Source of the DNA: Myxococcus guangdongensis | GTDB lineage: Bacteria > Myxococcota > Myxococcia > Myxococcales > Myxococcaceae | NCBI RefSeq assembly: GCF_024198255.1 | Contig: NZ_JAJVKW010000024.1 | Location: 62,001-126,000, forward strand | DNA length: 64,000 nucleotides | Direction: 5' to 3' | Shown here: in pieces, positions 53,921 through 63,180 of the stretch | Numbering within the stretch: position 1 is the first letter of the stretch | How the letters are laid out: every line of letters starts with the position of its first letter | Notes under the pieces: model-generated | Databases searched by the model: none | What the model saw: the letters and a program-made list of their open reading frames with translations, nothing else | Told to the model about the DNA's origin: nothing | Program-made: the position numbers and the translations under genes

Positions 53921-55513
53921 ATGAACGCCAGCAAGTCGCCCGTCGTCAGCACGAAGGAAGGGCAGGTGCAGGGTCTGGTGGAGGGGAAGGTCTGTGTCTT
54001 CAAGGGGATTCCCTACGCGCAGCCGCCGGTGGGCCCCCTGCGCTGGAAGGCGCCGCTGCGGGCCCAGGCGTGGCGTCACATCCTGGATGCGTCCGAGTAC
54101 GGGCCGTCCTCCATGCAGTCGAGGCAGGCCTGCATCGACAGCGGCGGAGGAGACCCCGGCGAGCCGAGTGAGGACTGCCTGTACCTCAACGTGTGGACGC
54201 CGAAGCTGGACGCGGGCGCGAAGCTGCCCGTGGTGGTGTGGATTCACGGCGGCGCCTTCGTGCTCGGCGCCTCGCGCTTCGAGGCCTATGACGGCTCACC
54301 GCTGGCGATGAAGAACACGGTGGTCGTCACCCTCAACTACCGCCTGGGCCACCTGGGCTTCTTCGCGCACCCGAAGCTGCAGGAGGAGCAGCCCAACGGC
54401 CCGGCCAACTTCGGCCTGCTGGACCAGATGCTCGCGTTGGAGTGGGTGAAGGACAACATCGCCCAGTTCGGCGGAGACGCCGGCAACGTCACCCTGATGG
54501 GCGAGTCCGCGGGCGGCAAGAGCGTGCTGGCCCTCTACTGCTCGCCGCTCATGCGCGGCCGGGACTTGTTCCACCGGGGCGTGGCGATGAGCTCGTACGT
54601 GCTCGCGGAGAAGCCCCTGGCGGACGCCCGGTACTGCGGCGAGGCGGCCGCCCAGCGGCTGGGCCTGGACTGGCACGAGGTCTCCATGGAGAAGCTGCGG
54701 GCGCTCCCCGCGGAGCGCTTCTGGCCGCTGCCGTCGGACGTGAACAACGCCCCCAGCCCCATCGCGGGAGACTCCGTGCTACCCCTGGGCATCCGGGAGA
54801 CCTTCCTGGCCGGGGAGCAACTGGACCTGCCGCTCATCATCGGCAGCACCAGCGACGACTCCAGCGTGGTGGCCTCCTTCGGCATCGACCCGGCCACCAT
54901 CCTGGAGAAGCTCGGCGGCTTCGCGGACGCGGTTCGCGAGCTGTACGGCGCTCAGCTGGGAGACCGGGAGATTGGCCGGAGGATGTGTCGCGACTTCGTG
55001 TTCACCGTGCTGCCGCGCTACCTGGCCACGCTCCACGCGGCCCGAGGCAACCCGGTGTGGCGCTACTTCTTCGACTACACCGCGGAGCTGCTGCGCCCCC
55101 GCAGCCCGGATGGGGTGCGCCACGGCCAGGAGATTCCGTTCTTCCTCGGGACGGCGGAGCTGTCCCCGCCCAACCAGGGGTTCATGAATGACAAGGACAA
55201 GGTCTGGGCCGGACACATGCTCGACGCCATCGTCCGCTTCGCGCGCGACGAGAAGCCGGGGAACGTGGGCGGCGTCGCGTGGGCCGAGCACACCCCGGAC
55301 GCGGACCGGCTGCTGCGGCTGGCGCCCAAGGTGATGTCGGAGACGGACTTCGACCAGGCCATCCTCGACGCGGCCACGCTGTTCATGCCGCTCATCGACG
55401 CCTTCGCCAAGCCCAAGCCTCCGGCGATGCCCCGGGGTGCGGCGGCGGGCGGCTCGAAGAGCGCCGCGTCCACCACCACGAAGAACAAGGGGCGGCCCCA
55501 GGCCACCCCTTAG
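53921..55513 (+). CDS. type-B carboxylesterase
   Basis: 530 residues, the usual length. Motifs: EDCLYLNVWTP, oxyanion-hole HGGAFVLGAS, nucleophile Ser196 in GESAGGKS, and a likely His in RHGQEIPFFLGT near residue 405. The enzyme cleaves carboxylic esters by an alpha/beta-hydrolase mechanism. No signal peptide is seen, although many relatives are secreted. ATG 53921 follows ACGGAGCC. The C-terminus ends in a Ser/Thr/Lys-rich tail (SKSAASTTTKNKGR). The gene converges with the PEGA kinase gene, 24 bases between stops, with a hairpin there. Confidence 0.93.
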   Translation: MNASKSPVVSTKEGQVQGLVEGKVCVFKGIPYAQPPVGPLRWKAPLRAQAWRHILDASEYGPSSMQSRQACIDSGGGDPGEPSEDCLYLNVWTPKLDAGAKLPVVVWIHGGAFVLGASRFEAYDGSPLAMKNTVVVTLNYRLGHLGFFAHPKLQEEQPNGPANFGLLDQMLALEWVKDNIAQFGGDAGNVTLMGESAGGKSVLALYCSPLMRGRDLFHRGVAMSSYVLAEKPLADARYCGEAAAQRLGLDWHEVSMEKLRALPAERFWPLPSDVNNAPSPIAGDSVLPLGIRETFLAGEQLDLPLIIGSTSDDSSVVASFGIDPATILEKLGGFADAVRELYGAQLGDREIGRRMCRDFVFTVLPRYLATLHAARGNPVWRYFFDYTAELLRPRSPDGVRHGQEIPFFLGTAELSPPNQGFMNDKDKVWAGHMLDAIVRFARDEKPGNVGGVAWAEHTPDADRLLRLAPKVMSETDFDQAILDAATLFMPLIDAFAKPKPPAMPRGAAAGGSKSAASTTTKNKGRPQATP

Positions 55514-55531
55514 TCCCACGCGGAATGCGGC

Positions 55532-55549
55532 GGGCCGTCAGCGGCCCGT
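55532..55549. terminator. hairpin between convergent genes
   Basis: A 7-bp stem (CGGGCCG, loop TCAG, CGGCCCG) overlaps the last codons of the minus-strand kinase gene and lies 18 bases after the carboxylesterase stop. It may terminate both transcripts. Confidence 0.55.
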
Positions 55550-57184
55550 CTTGATGCCCAGGTTGCCGCTCGGGGTGCCCCCGGGCGGCCGCTTCGGGGT
55601 GCTGGAGGTTCCAGGGGACTTGCCGCCCTGGCGCCGCAGCTCCAGGCGCAGCTCACCATCCGCGGCGGAGACCTCGCGCGTCACCGGCTCGTAGCCCGCG
55701 AGCGCGAGCGTCACCGACACGATGGGCGCGCCCTTCTCCAGCGCCAGCTTCATGGGCGTCACGCCGCGCTCCTCGCCGGCGATGCTCACCGTGGCGCCGG
55801 GGGGCTCGGTGATGACGGGCAGCTCCTTGGTCGTCTCCTCCACGGGCGGAGGCTGCGTGGGCTGCGCGGCGGGCTTCTCCGGCTCCACCACCACGGCCTG
55901 CACGGGCGGCTTCTCCGGCGGCGGGGTGACGCCCGCGGGGCCGCGCAGGAAGACGATGGCGACGCTGGCCACCAGCAGGGCCGCGCTCACGGCGATGACG
56001 GGCACCCAGGGCACGCGGCGCGGCTCCACCACGCGCTCCATGGGCGAGGTGCCCCGCGTGCGGTCCTGCACCACCGGCCCCCCCACCGCGGCGGCCACCG
56101 CCTGACGCGAGCGCGTGCCCGGCGTGACGTTGCGCTGCTGGCGCGAGGCGGACGTGCGCGCGCCCTGCGCGGCGGGACCCACGCCACTCAGGGACGAGTT
56201 GGAGCGCGAGTCCAGGTCCGCGTCCTCGGCCAGCTGGTCCAGCTTCGCCGGGTCCGTCTCCGTGGAGATGCGCTCGTTGTACAGCTCGCGCAGGTACGCG
56301 GACAGGTGCGCGCTGCTCGTGGGCAGCCGCAGGTTGAGCGCGTAGTCCTCCAGCGCCAGCCGGAAGGCGCCGCAGTCCGGGTAGCGCTCCTCGGGCGTGG
56401 GCGCCAGGGCCTTGAGCACCACCTCGTCCAGGCCGGGCGGCAGCTTGGGGTTCAACTGCGAGGGCCGGGGCACCTGGCAGTCCTTCACCAGCCGCAGCGT
56501 CATCAGGTCCGAGTCGCCCTTGAACAGCCGCTTGCCGGTGAGCATCTCCCACATCACCACGCCCAGGGCGAACAGGTCCGAGCGCGCGTCGATGGCCAGG
56601 CCGCTCGCCTGTTCCGGGGACATGTAGGGGTATTTCCCCTTCAGCACACCCGTGGCGGTGTTGGCGCTGCTGGTGGCCGCCTTGGCCACACCGAAGTCGA
56701 TGACCTTCACCCCACCGTCGAAGCCGACGAGGATGTTCTGCGGTGACACGTCGCGGTGCACCAGCCGCATCGGCCGGCCCTGCGGGTCCCGGGCCTGGTG
56801 CGCGTAGTGCAGCCCCGCCGCCGCGTCCGCGATGATGCGCAGGATGAGCCCCACCGACAGGGGCTTGCCCTGGGTCCGCGAGAACTTCTCCAGCCGCCGC
56901 ACGTCGTCGCCCTGGACGTACTCCATGGCGAGACAGTGACGCCCTTCAATCTGCGTCAGGTCGAGGATGGTGATGAGGTTGGGGTGGGTGAGACGGGCCA
57001 CCAGCCCGGCCTCGTCCAGGAACATGGACAAGAACTCATCGTCCTCCGCCAGGTGCGGGAGGATGAGCTTGAGGACCACCAGCCGCTCGAATCCCGTGCC
57101 GTGCTCGCGGGCCAGGAACACCTGGCCCATTCCGCCCGACGCAATCTTCCGCAGCAACTCGTACTTACCGAATGGCACCGCCAT
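55538..57184 (-). CDS. Ser/Thr protein kinase with C-terminal PEGA domain
   Basis: 548 residues. Kinase domain residues about 5-290: IASGGMGQVFLA, VVLKLILPHL, HRDVSPQNIL, IDFGVAK, YMSPEQ. A disordered linker with many Ser and Arg follows, then one TM segment (VPWVPVIAVSAALLVASVAIVFL, about 393-415). Outside comes a Pro/Glu-rich spacer and one PEGA domain (ITEPPGATVSIAGEERGVTPMKLALEKG, about 465-520). This is a typical myxobacterial membrane kinase with a surface or periplasmic sensor. The substrate is unknown; the ABC exporter genes lie immediately upstream on the same strand. Confidence 0.94.
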   Translation of the reverse strand: MAVPFGKYELLRKIASGGMGQVFLAREHGTGFERLVVLKLILPHLAEDDEFLSMFLDEAGLVARLTHPNLITILDLTQIEGRHCLAMEYVQGDDVRRLEKFSRTQGKPLSVGLILRIIADAAAGLHYAHQARDPQGRPMRLVHRDVSPQNILVGFDGGVKVIDFGVAKAATSSANTATGVLKGKYPYMSPEQASGLAIDARSDLFALGVVMWEMLTGKRLFKGDSDLMTLRLVKDCQVPRPSQLNPKLPPGLDEVVLKALAPTPEERYPDCGAFRLALEDYALNLRLPTSSAHLSAYLRELYNERISTETDPAKLDQLAEDADLDSRSNSSLSGVGPAAQGARTSASRQQRNVTPGTRSRQAVAAAVGGPVVQDRTRGTSPMERVVEPRRVPWVPVIAVSAALLVASVAIVFLRGPAGVTPPPEKPPVQAVVVEPEKPAAQPTQPPPVEETTKELPVITEPPGATVSIAGEERGVTPMKLALEKGAPIVSVTLALAGYEPVTREVSAADGELRLELRRQGGKSPGTSSTPKRPPGGTPSGNLGIKTGR

Positions 57185-57283
57185 GATGTGGTCGGGAGGA
57201 TATCTCCCTTTCTCACCGTGCGGGAAATGGCCAGTCGTCTGTCACCCCACATTGACGTGACGAGGTGAAGGTCTGGGTGGGTC

Positions 57284-58045
57284 TCATGCCTTCATCCGGT
57301 AGCCCGAACGGAGCACGAAGTAAACCGCCGCGGTGGCCACCAGCGCGACGCCCGCGAGGATTCCGGCGCCCAGCGCGGGGGAGAACATGCTCTTGCCGAG
57401 CATGCCGTAGCGCAGCCCCTCCACCATGTAGACCATGGGGTTGAAGAGGCTGACGGTGCTCCAGGGCGCGGGCAGCTCGCGAACCGAATAGAAGACGCCG
57501 CCCAGGAACGTGAGGGGCAGCATCACGAAGGTGGGGAAGAAGTTGATCTGCTCGAACTTCTCCGCCCACACGGCAGCAAGCAGGCCCAGCACGCTGAAGA
57601 CGTAGGAGGCGATGAGCAGGAAGTACGCGGCCACCCACGCGTGCTCCAGGCTGAAGCCGGTGAAGAGGCCGGCCACGGCCCAGGTGAGGCCACCGACGAC
57701 GAGGCCGCGCACCATGGCGCCGCCGATGAAGCCCGCCATCAGCTCGCCGGGGCCCAGCGGGGCCACGAGCAGGTCCACCACCGTGCCCTGAATCTTGGTG
57801 ATGAACAGCGACGAGGAGCTGTTGAGGAAGGCGTTGTTGGCGATGCCCAGGAAGACGAGGCCCGGCACGATGAAGTGCAGGTACGGCGAGCCCTCCACCT
57901 CGGTGACGCGGCCGGAGATGGAGTAGCCGAAGACGATGAAATACAGCGTGGTGCTGATGAGCGGAGAGAGGACCGTCTGCCCCGGCACGCGCATGAAGCG
58001 CCGGACCTCCTTCACGAACAGCGTCTGCATCCCGAGGACGTTCAT
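57284..58045 (-). CDS. ABC-2 type transporter permease
   Basis: 253 residues with about six TM segments. It has the ABC-2 family shape: FVKEVRRFMRVPGQTVLSPLI at the N-terminus, PYLHFIVPGLVFLGIANNAFLNSS, LVAPLGPGELMAGFIGG, and the conserved LTFLGGVFYSVRELP near the C-terminus. It follows the ATPase gene on the same strand after 81 bases and forms the membrane part of that exporter. Probable cargo is a lipid, polysaccharide or drug; the cargo cannot be read from sequence. The nearest homologues by pattern are NodJ/daunorubicin-type permeases. Confidence 0.92.
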   Translation of the reverse strand: MNVLGMQTLFVKEVRRFMRVPGQTVLSPLISTTLYFIVFGYSISGRVTEVEGSPYLHFIVPGLVFLGIANNAFLNSSSSLFITKIQGTVVDLLVAPLGPGELMAGFIGGAMVRGLVVGGLTWAVAGLFTGFSLEHAWVAAYFLLIASYVFSVLGLLAAVWAEKFEQINFFPTFVMLPLTFLGGVFYSVRELPAPWSTVSLFNPMVYMVEGLRYGMLGKSMFSPALGAGILAGVALVATAAVYFVLRSGYRMKA

Positions 58046-58126
58046 GGTGGTGTCATGGCGGCGCGGGCCCGAGGCGTCGCCCGGAAGGGGCGCGTCCTCG
58101 TGGGCGGGCGCGAGAAAGGGGTGGGG

Positions 58127-59068
58127 TCAGGCGGCCTGGGGCGAGGGACGGCCGCGGAGGACTTCCAGGAGGACATCCTCGAGGCGGGAGCGGCGCGTCT
58201 CCACGTCGGCGATGGGCAGCCCCTCGGCGTAGAGCACGCGCAGCAGTTCGCCCGCGGGGGCCGCGCCCTCGCGCTCGACGTAGGTGAGCGAACGGCCGTC
58301 CTCGGACAGGCGCGAGGTGAAGCGGCGCGCGGCCTCCGACAGGGTGGTCTGCGGCTCGGTGAAGCTGACGACGACGCGCTTCTCACCGAAGCGGCGCAGG
58401 AGCGTGGCCTTGTCCTCCACCATGAGCAGGCGGCCCTCGTTGATGATGCCCACGCGGTCGGCCAGCTCCTCCGCCTCTTCCAGGTAGTGGGTGGTGAGGA
58501 GGATGGTGGTGCCCTCGGAGGCCAGCTTGCGCACGTACGTCCAGAGGTCGCGGCGCAGCTCCACGTCCACGCCCGCGGTGGGCTCGTCCAGGAAGACGAG
58601 CTTGGGCTTGTGCACCAGGGCCTTGGCGATGAGCAGGCGGCGCTTCATGCCGCCGGACAGCGCGCGCGTGAGCGAGTCCTTCTTGCCCTGGAGGTTGAGG
58701 GCGGTGAGCACCTCGTCCACGCGGGCCTCGTCCTGCCGCTGGCCGTAGAAGCCCTGCTGGATGCGCAGGGACTCGGCCACGGTGAAGAACGGGTCGAAGT
58801 TGATCTCCTGCGGGACCAGGCCGATCTGGTAGCGCGGGCCCACGTTGTCCTGGTCCAGGTCCTGGCCGAAGACGCGGATGGTGCCGGCCGTCTTGCGGAC
58901 CAGGCCGCACACGCTGCCGATCATCGTCGTCTTGCCGGCGCCGTTGGGGCCGAGCAGCGCGAAGATTTCTCCCGCCCGGATGGTGAGGTCCATCTGCTGC
59001 AGCGCGGTGAAGTCGCCGTAGCGCTTGGTGAGTCCCTGGAGCTCCAGGGCGGGGGTGGGGGTCGACAT
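58127..59068 (-). CDS. ABC transporter ATP-binding protein
   Basis: 313 residues. Motifs: Walker A GPNGAGKTT, Q-loop in GLVPQEINFDPF, signature ALSGGMKRRL, Walker B KLVFLDEPTAGVDVE, and the switch His in TTHYLEEAEELADRVG. The C-terminal extension is typical of DrrA/NodI-like ATPases. It powers the ABC-2 permease encoded next. ATG 59068 follows CGAGGCGG. The operon order is ATPase then permease. A small hairpin at 59160-59176 lies just upstream. Confidence 0.95.
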   Translation of the reverse strand: MSTPTPALELQGLTKRYGDFTALQQMDLTIRAGEIFALLGPNGAGKTTMIGSVCGLVRKTAGTIRVFGQDLDQDNVGPRYQIGLVPQEINFDPFFTVAESLRIQQGFYGQRQDEARVDEVLTALNLQGKKDSLTRALSGGMKRRLLIAKALVHKPKLVFLDEPTAGVDVELRRDLWTYVRKLASEGTTILLTTHYLEEAEELADRVGIINEGRLLMVEDKATLLRRFGEKRVVVSFTEPQTTLSEAARRFTSRLSEDGRSLTYVEREGAAPAGELLRVLYAEGLPIADVETRRSRLEDVLLEVLRGRPSPQAA

Positions 59069-59159
59069 GGCGCCGCCTCGTGTAACACCTTCGATGGCGG
59101 AGCGCTTGGCTTGTGCGCGCCCGGCAGGGCCTCGAGGTTGACGAGGTGTGTCGTGTCGA

Positions 59160-59176
59160 CCCTCACCCCGTGAGGG
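59160..59176 (-). terminator. small hairpin between minus-strand genes
   Basis: A 6-bp inverted repeat (CCCTCA, loop CCCCG, TGAGGG) lies between the small lipoprotein gene and the ABC ATPase gene. It may end the former or be part of the latter's leader. Confidence 0.35.
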
Positions 59177-59227
59177 GGCGGCGTGTCTTGCGCCCTCGGG
59201 AGCGGGACCGCGCGTCCGGGCGCCCTG

Positions 59228-59617
59228 TCACACCGTGCAGGGGAAGAAGATGTCCGTGGTGACGGAGGCGCCCGCGGAGTCCCAGACGATGTACTGGACC
59301 TGGGCCTGGAGGCCCGCGGTGCAGCGGCCGTTGGCCCGCGAGAGCGCGGGGCCCATGGGCATCATGGTGAGGATGGTGGCGTTGCTGGCGCCGACCCAGT
59401 TGAAGTTGTAGGGCGGGGTGCCGCCGCTGATGATGCCCTCGCACGTGAAGGTGGGGCGACCGAAGCCCTGCATGGTGCAGTAATTGATGGTGCCGGTGAG
59501 CGGCGTGGTCAGGGACCGCTGCTCGCCCTGGGTGGGGGCAGGCGTGTCCTGGGCGACCTCGGGACCACCGCAGGCACACAGCAAGAGAGGGATGGCGAAC
59601 AGGGGAATGGACCGCAT
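59228..59617 (-). CDS. small secreted lipoprotein
   Basis: 129 residues. The signal peptide ends in a lipobox (PLFAIPLLLCAC, Cys18 or so). The mature part is a short Cys-containing beta domain (TINYCTMQGFGRPTFTCEGIISGG, GRCTAGLQAQVQYIVWD, TDIFFPC) with four conserved-looking cysteines that may form two disulfides, and a Gly-rich NFNWVG loop resembling an Ig-like fold. GAGGTCGCC stands before ATG 59617. I do not recognise the family. Divergent from ettA. Confidence 0.78.
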   Translation of the reverse strand: MRSIPLFAIPLLLCACGGPEVAQDTPAPTQGEQRSLTTPLTGTINYCTMQGFGRPTFTCEGIISGGTPPYNFNWVGASNATILTMMPMGPALSRANGRCTAGLQAQVQYIVWDSAGASVTTDIFFPCTV

Positions 59618-59807
59618 GGCGACCTCGGGGGGCGAAGTGGTCGGGGTGCCGGACGCGATGAGCCTGGGAGCCAAGCACGGCGGGGCGCGGAGGGGAAGGT
59701 GAGGCGGGCAGTGGACTTCCGCCGAGGGGCGGGACGCTCTCGCCTTGAGTGCGTTGTTGCACCCTGGTATCCGCGAGCCCCCACCCGCTCAGAGCAGGAA
59801 GCCCCAG

Positions 59808-61487
<1,680 letters not shown>

Positions 61488-61506
61488 GCGCCCAGCCGCG
61501 CGTAGG

Positions 61507-61552
61507 AAGGTCTCCCACTCTCTCCTGGTAGAGGGGGTGTGGAGACCTTTCC
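61507..61552 (+). terminator. Rho-independent terminator after ettA
   Basis: A 9-bp perfect outer stem (AAGGTCTCC / GGAGACCTT), extended by CAC/GTG, is followed by TTTCC. It lies 20 bases after the stop. Confidence 0.8.
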
Positions 61553-61594
61553 GCTCTTGATGTGGCTTCACGGAGGGTTCTAGCGTCCCGGCGC

Positions 61595-62092
61595 ATGAAC
61601 CTTCGAACCCGTGGGCTGTTGAGTGTGATGGCGGTCGTGATGTTTGGACTGACGGCGTGCAATGCCGGGGACCCGAGCGACGAGCAGGGCACGCTCGAGT
61701 CCTCCGAGGCGGCGTTGTGCAGCGTGGAGCAGTCCTGTCCGAGCGGGACTCCGGTGACGTGCTCGTCGGCGGGGAGCACGTGCAGCTCCAGCCCGGACAA
61801 TGGTGGCTGGGTGGAATGTGATGGGATTCGCACCTATTGCCCGCCCGCGTGTACGTGCGGGAGCACGCGCTATACGGCGACGCGCTCGGGTGAGGGCATC
61901 ACCTGCGGCGCGGCGATGAACCAGGCGCGCACGCTGCTGACCTCCGCGGTGGCGCAGCGCTGCCCGGCGGGCGGCTGCAACAGCTCCGACGCCCTGGGCG
62001 AGTGCATCGCGCTGGGTCCCAACCGGACGGATGGCTTCCGCGCGAGCGTCACCCGGACGTACTCGTGCAAGGAGCCGGCGAACTGCCGGTAG
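61595..62092 (+). CDS. small Cys-rich lipoprotein (copy 1)
   Basis: 165 residues. Lipoprotein signal LLSVMAVVMFGLTAC (Cys at about 22). The mature part has about 14 further cysteines. Key text: CSVEQSCPSGTPVTCSSAG, GGWVECDGIRTYCPPACTCG, GITCGAAMNQA, CPAGGCNSSDALGEC, TYSCKEPANC. The pattern is shared with the next gene. No known domain is recognised; the compact disulfide-rich design suggests a stable secreted or surface factor. Confidence 0.85.
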   Translation: MNLRTRGLLSVMAVVMFGLTACNAGDPSDEQGTLESSEAALCSVEQSCPSGTPVTCSSAGSTCSSSPDNGGWVECDGIRTYCPPACTCGSTRYTATRSGEGITCGAAMNQARTLLTSAVAQRCPAGGCNSSDALGECIALGPNRTDGFRASVTRTYSCKEPANCR

Positions 62093-62149
62093 CCCGCGTG
62101 CGGGTTCCCACGATGGAGGCCGTGGAAGCGCGGCCTCTATCGTGCCCGG

Positions 62150-62647
62150 ATGCAAAGACAGACCCGTGGCATCTTCGGTCGTGGTGGTGTCCTGGCGTCC
62201 GTCCTCCTCTTCGCCGCGTGTGGCGCGAGCGAGTTGGAGGATGTCGACCCGAACCTGGAGGGCTCCGAGGCGGAGCTGAGCTGTCAGGTGTCCCAGCAGT
62301 GCTCGAACGGGACGTCCGTCTCGTGCTCCTCCGCCAACGGCATCTGTCATGCCGGGACGGAGAGCGGCGGCTGGGTGGAGTGTGATGGCGCCCGGACGTA
62401 CTGCACGGTCGTGGCGTGCGTCTGCGAGCCCACGCGGCGGACCCTGAGTGGCTCGGGCTCCAGCTTCAACTGCGGAGCGGCGTGGGCGATTGCTCAGGAG
62501 AACGCCTACGCGAAGCTCGCGACGGCCTGCCCCAAGGGCTCCTGCAACGTGACGGAGACCGAAGGCAGTTGTGGGGTGACTTCGTCGGGCCGCACCGCGT
62601 CCTGGCTCCTCACCTACTCCTGCATGGGCCCGGCGAACTGCCAGTAG
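62150..62647 (+). CDS. small Cys-rich lipoprotein (copy 2)
   Basis: 165 residues, a paralogue of the preceding gene. Signal GVLASVLLFAAC. Shared blocks: CQVSQQCSNGTSVSCSSANG, GGWVECDGARTYC, SSFNCGAAWAIAQ, CPKGSCNVTETEGSC, TYSCMGPANC. The cysteine spacing agrees at most positions. Only 57 bases separate it from copy 1, so they are likely a tandem duplication and probably one transcript. No function can be assigned. Confidence 0.85.
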   Translation: MQRQTRGIFGRGGVLASVLLFAACGASELEDVDPNLEGSEAELSCQVSQQCSNGTSVSCSSANGICHAGTESGGWVECDGARTYCTVVACVCEPTRRTLSGSGSSFNCGAAWAIAQENAYAKLATACPKGSCNVTETEGSCGVTSSGRTASWLLTYSCMGPANCQ

Positions 62648-63180
62648 CCCGCGGGCGCCGCGGCGGTCCCGGTTCACCGATTCGTGACATTCATTGAGGC
62701 CAGAAATTTTGGATGTCATGGGATTGAGTCGCCGGGACCTGTCGCTGGCTGTGGCGTCTTGAAGCGCCCGTGGGTGCTCGATTCCCGATTCACCCAGACA
62801 AAATCTTTCGACTCTCACTGCTCCAAAGGCTTCGTCCGCCGGGGAACTGTCGGCGTCAAGACAGACTCACTGTCGGCCAGGACAGACACTCCGCCCGCAA
62901 TTGATTGCAGGTGGTCGGGTCGAAAAATGGTCATGAGGCTGAAATTGCGTGTGGCAATCAGGTCACAGACTCTCTGGAATTCCCCATTTAATGCACCGCA
63001 TTAACAGGCGGACAGGGGGTGCGGGGGCGCGTGGTTTCCCTCTGTAGGGGAAGGTGAATTTGGGTGGGTTCGCAACTTTTGGTGGGTGATCTTGAAAATC
63101 CGTTTGGCGTCTGTTGATGCGCTTCCCCGGCTGACAGCCATTGGGGAGGGGCGCGTCGGACCTCATAGGGAGCCATCCAC
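62648..63180 (+). other. 533-bp more AT-rich intergenic region
   Basis: Third-position bias disappears and A/T content rises here, most clearly at 62690-62740 and 62900-63120 (for example GTCGAAAAATGG, CCCATTTAATGC, AACTTTTGGTGG). No gene is seen. It probably holds the promoter of the LysM gene. Two adjacent dyads are described separately. Confidence 0.55.
62847..62885. promoter_or_regulatory. pair of dyads, possible operator
   Basis: CTGTC-N8-GACAG at 62847-62864 is followed by CTGTC-N6-GACAG at 62870-62885. The two begin 23 bases apart, about two helical turns. Each is a short inverted repeat, and the two are also an imperfect direct repeat. This fits binding by a dimeric regulator upstream of the LysM gene, but no regulator is known to me for it. 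Confidence 0.4.
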
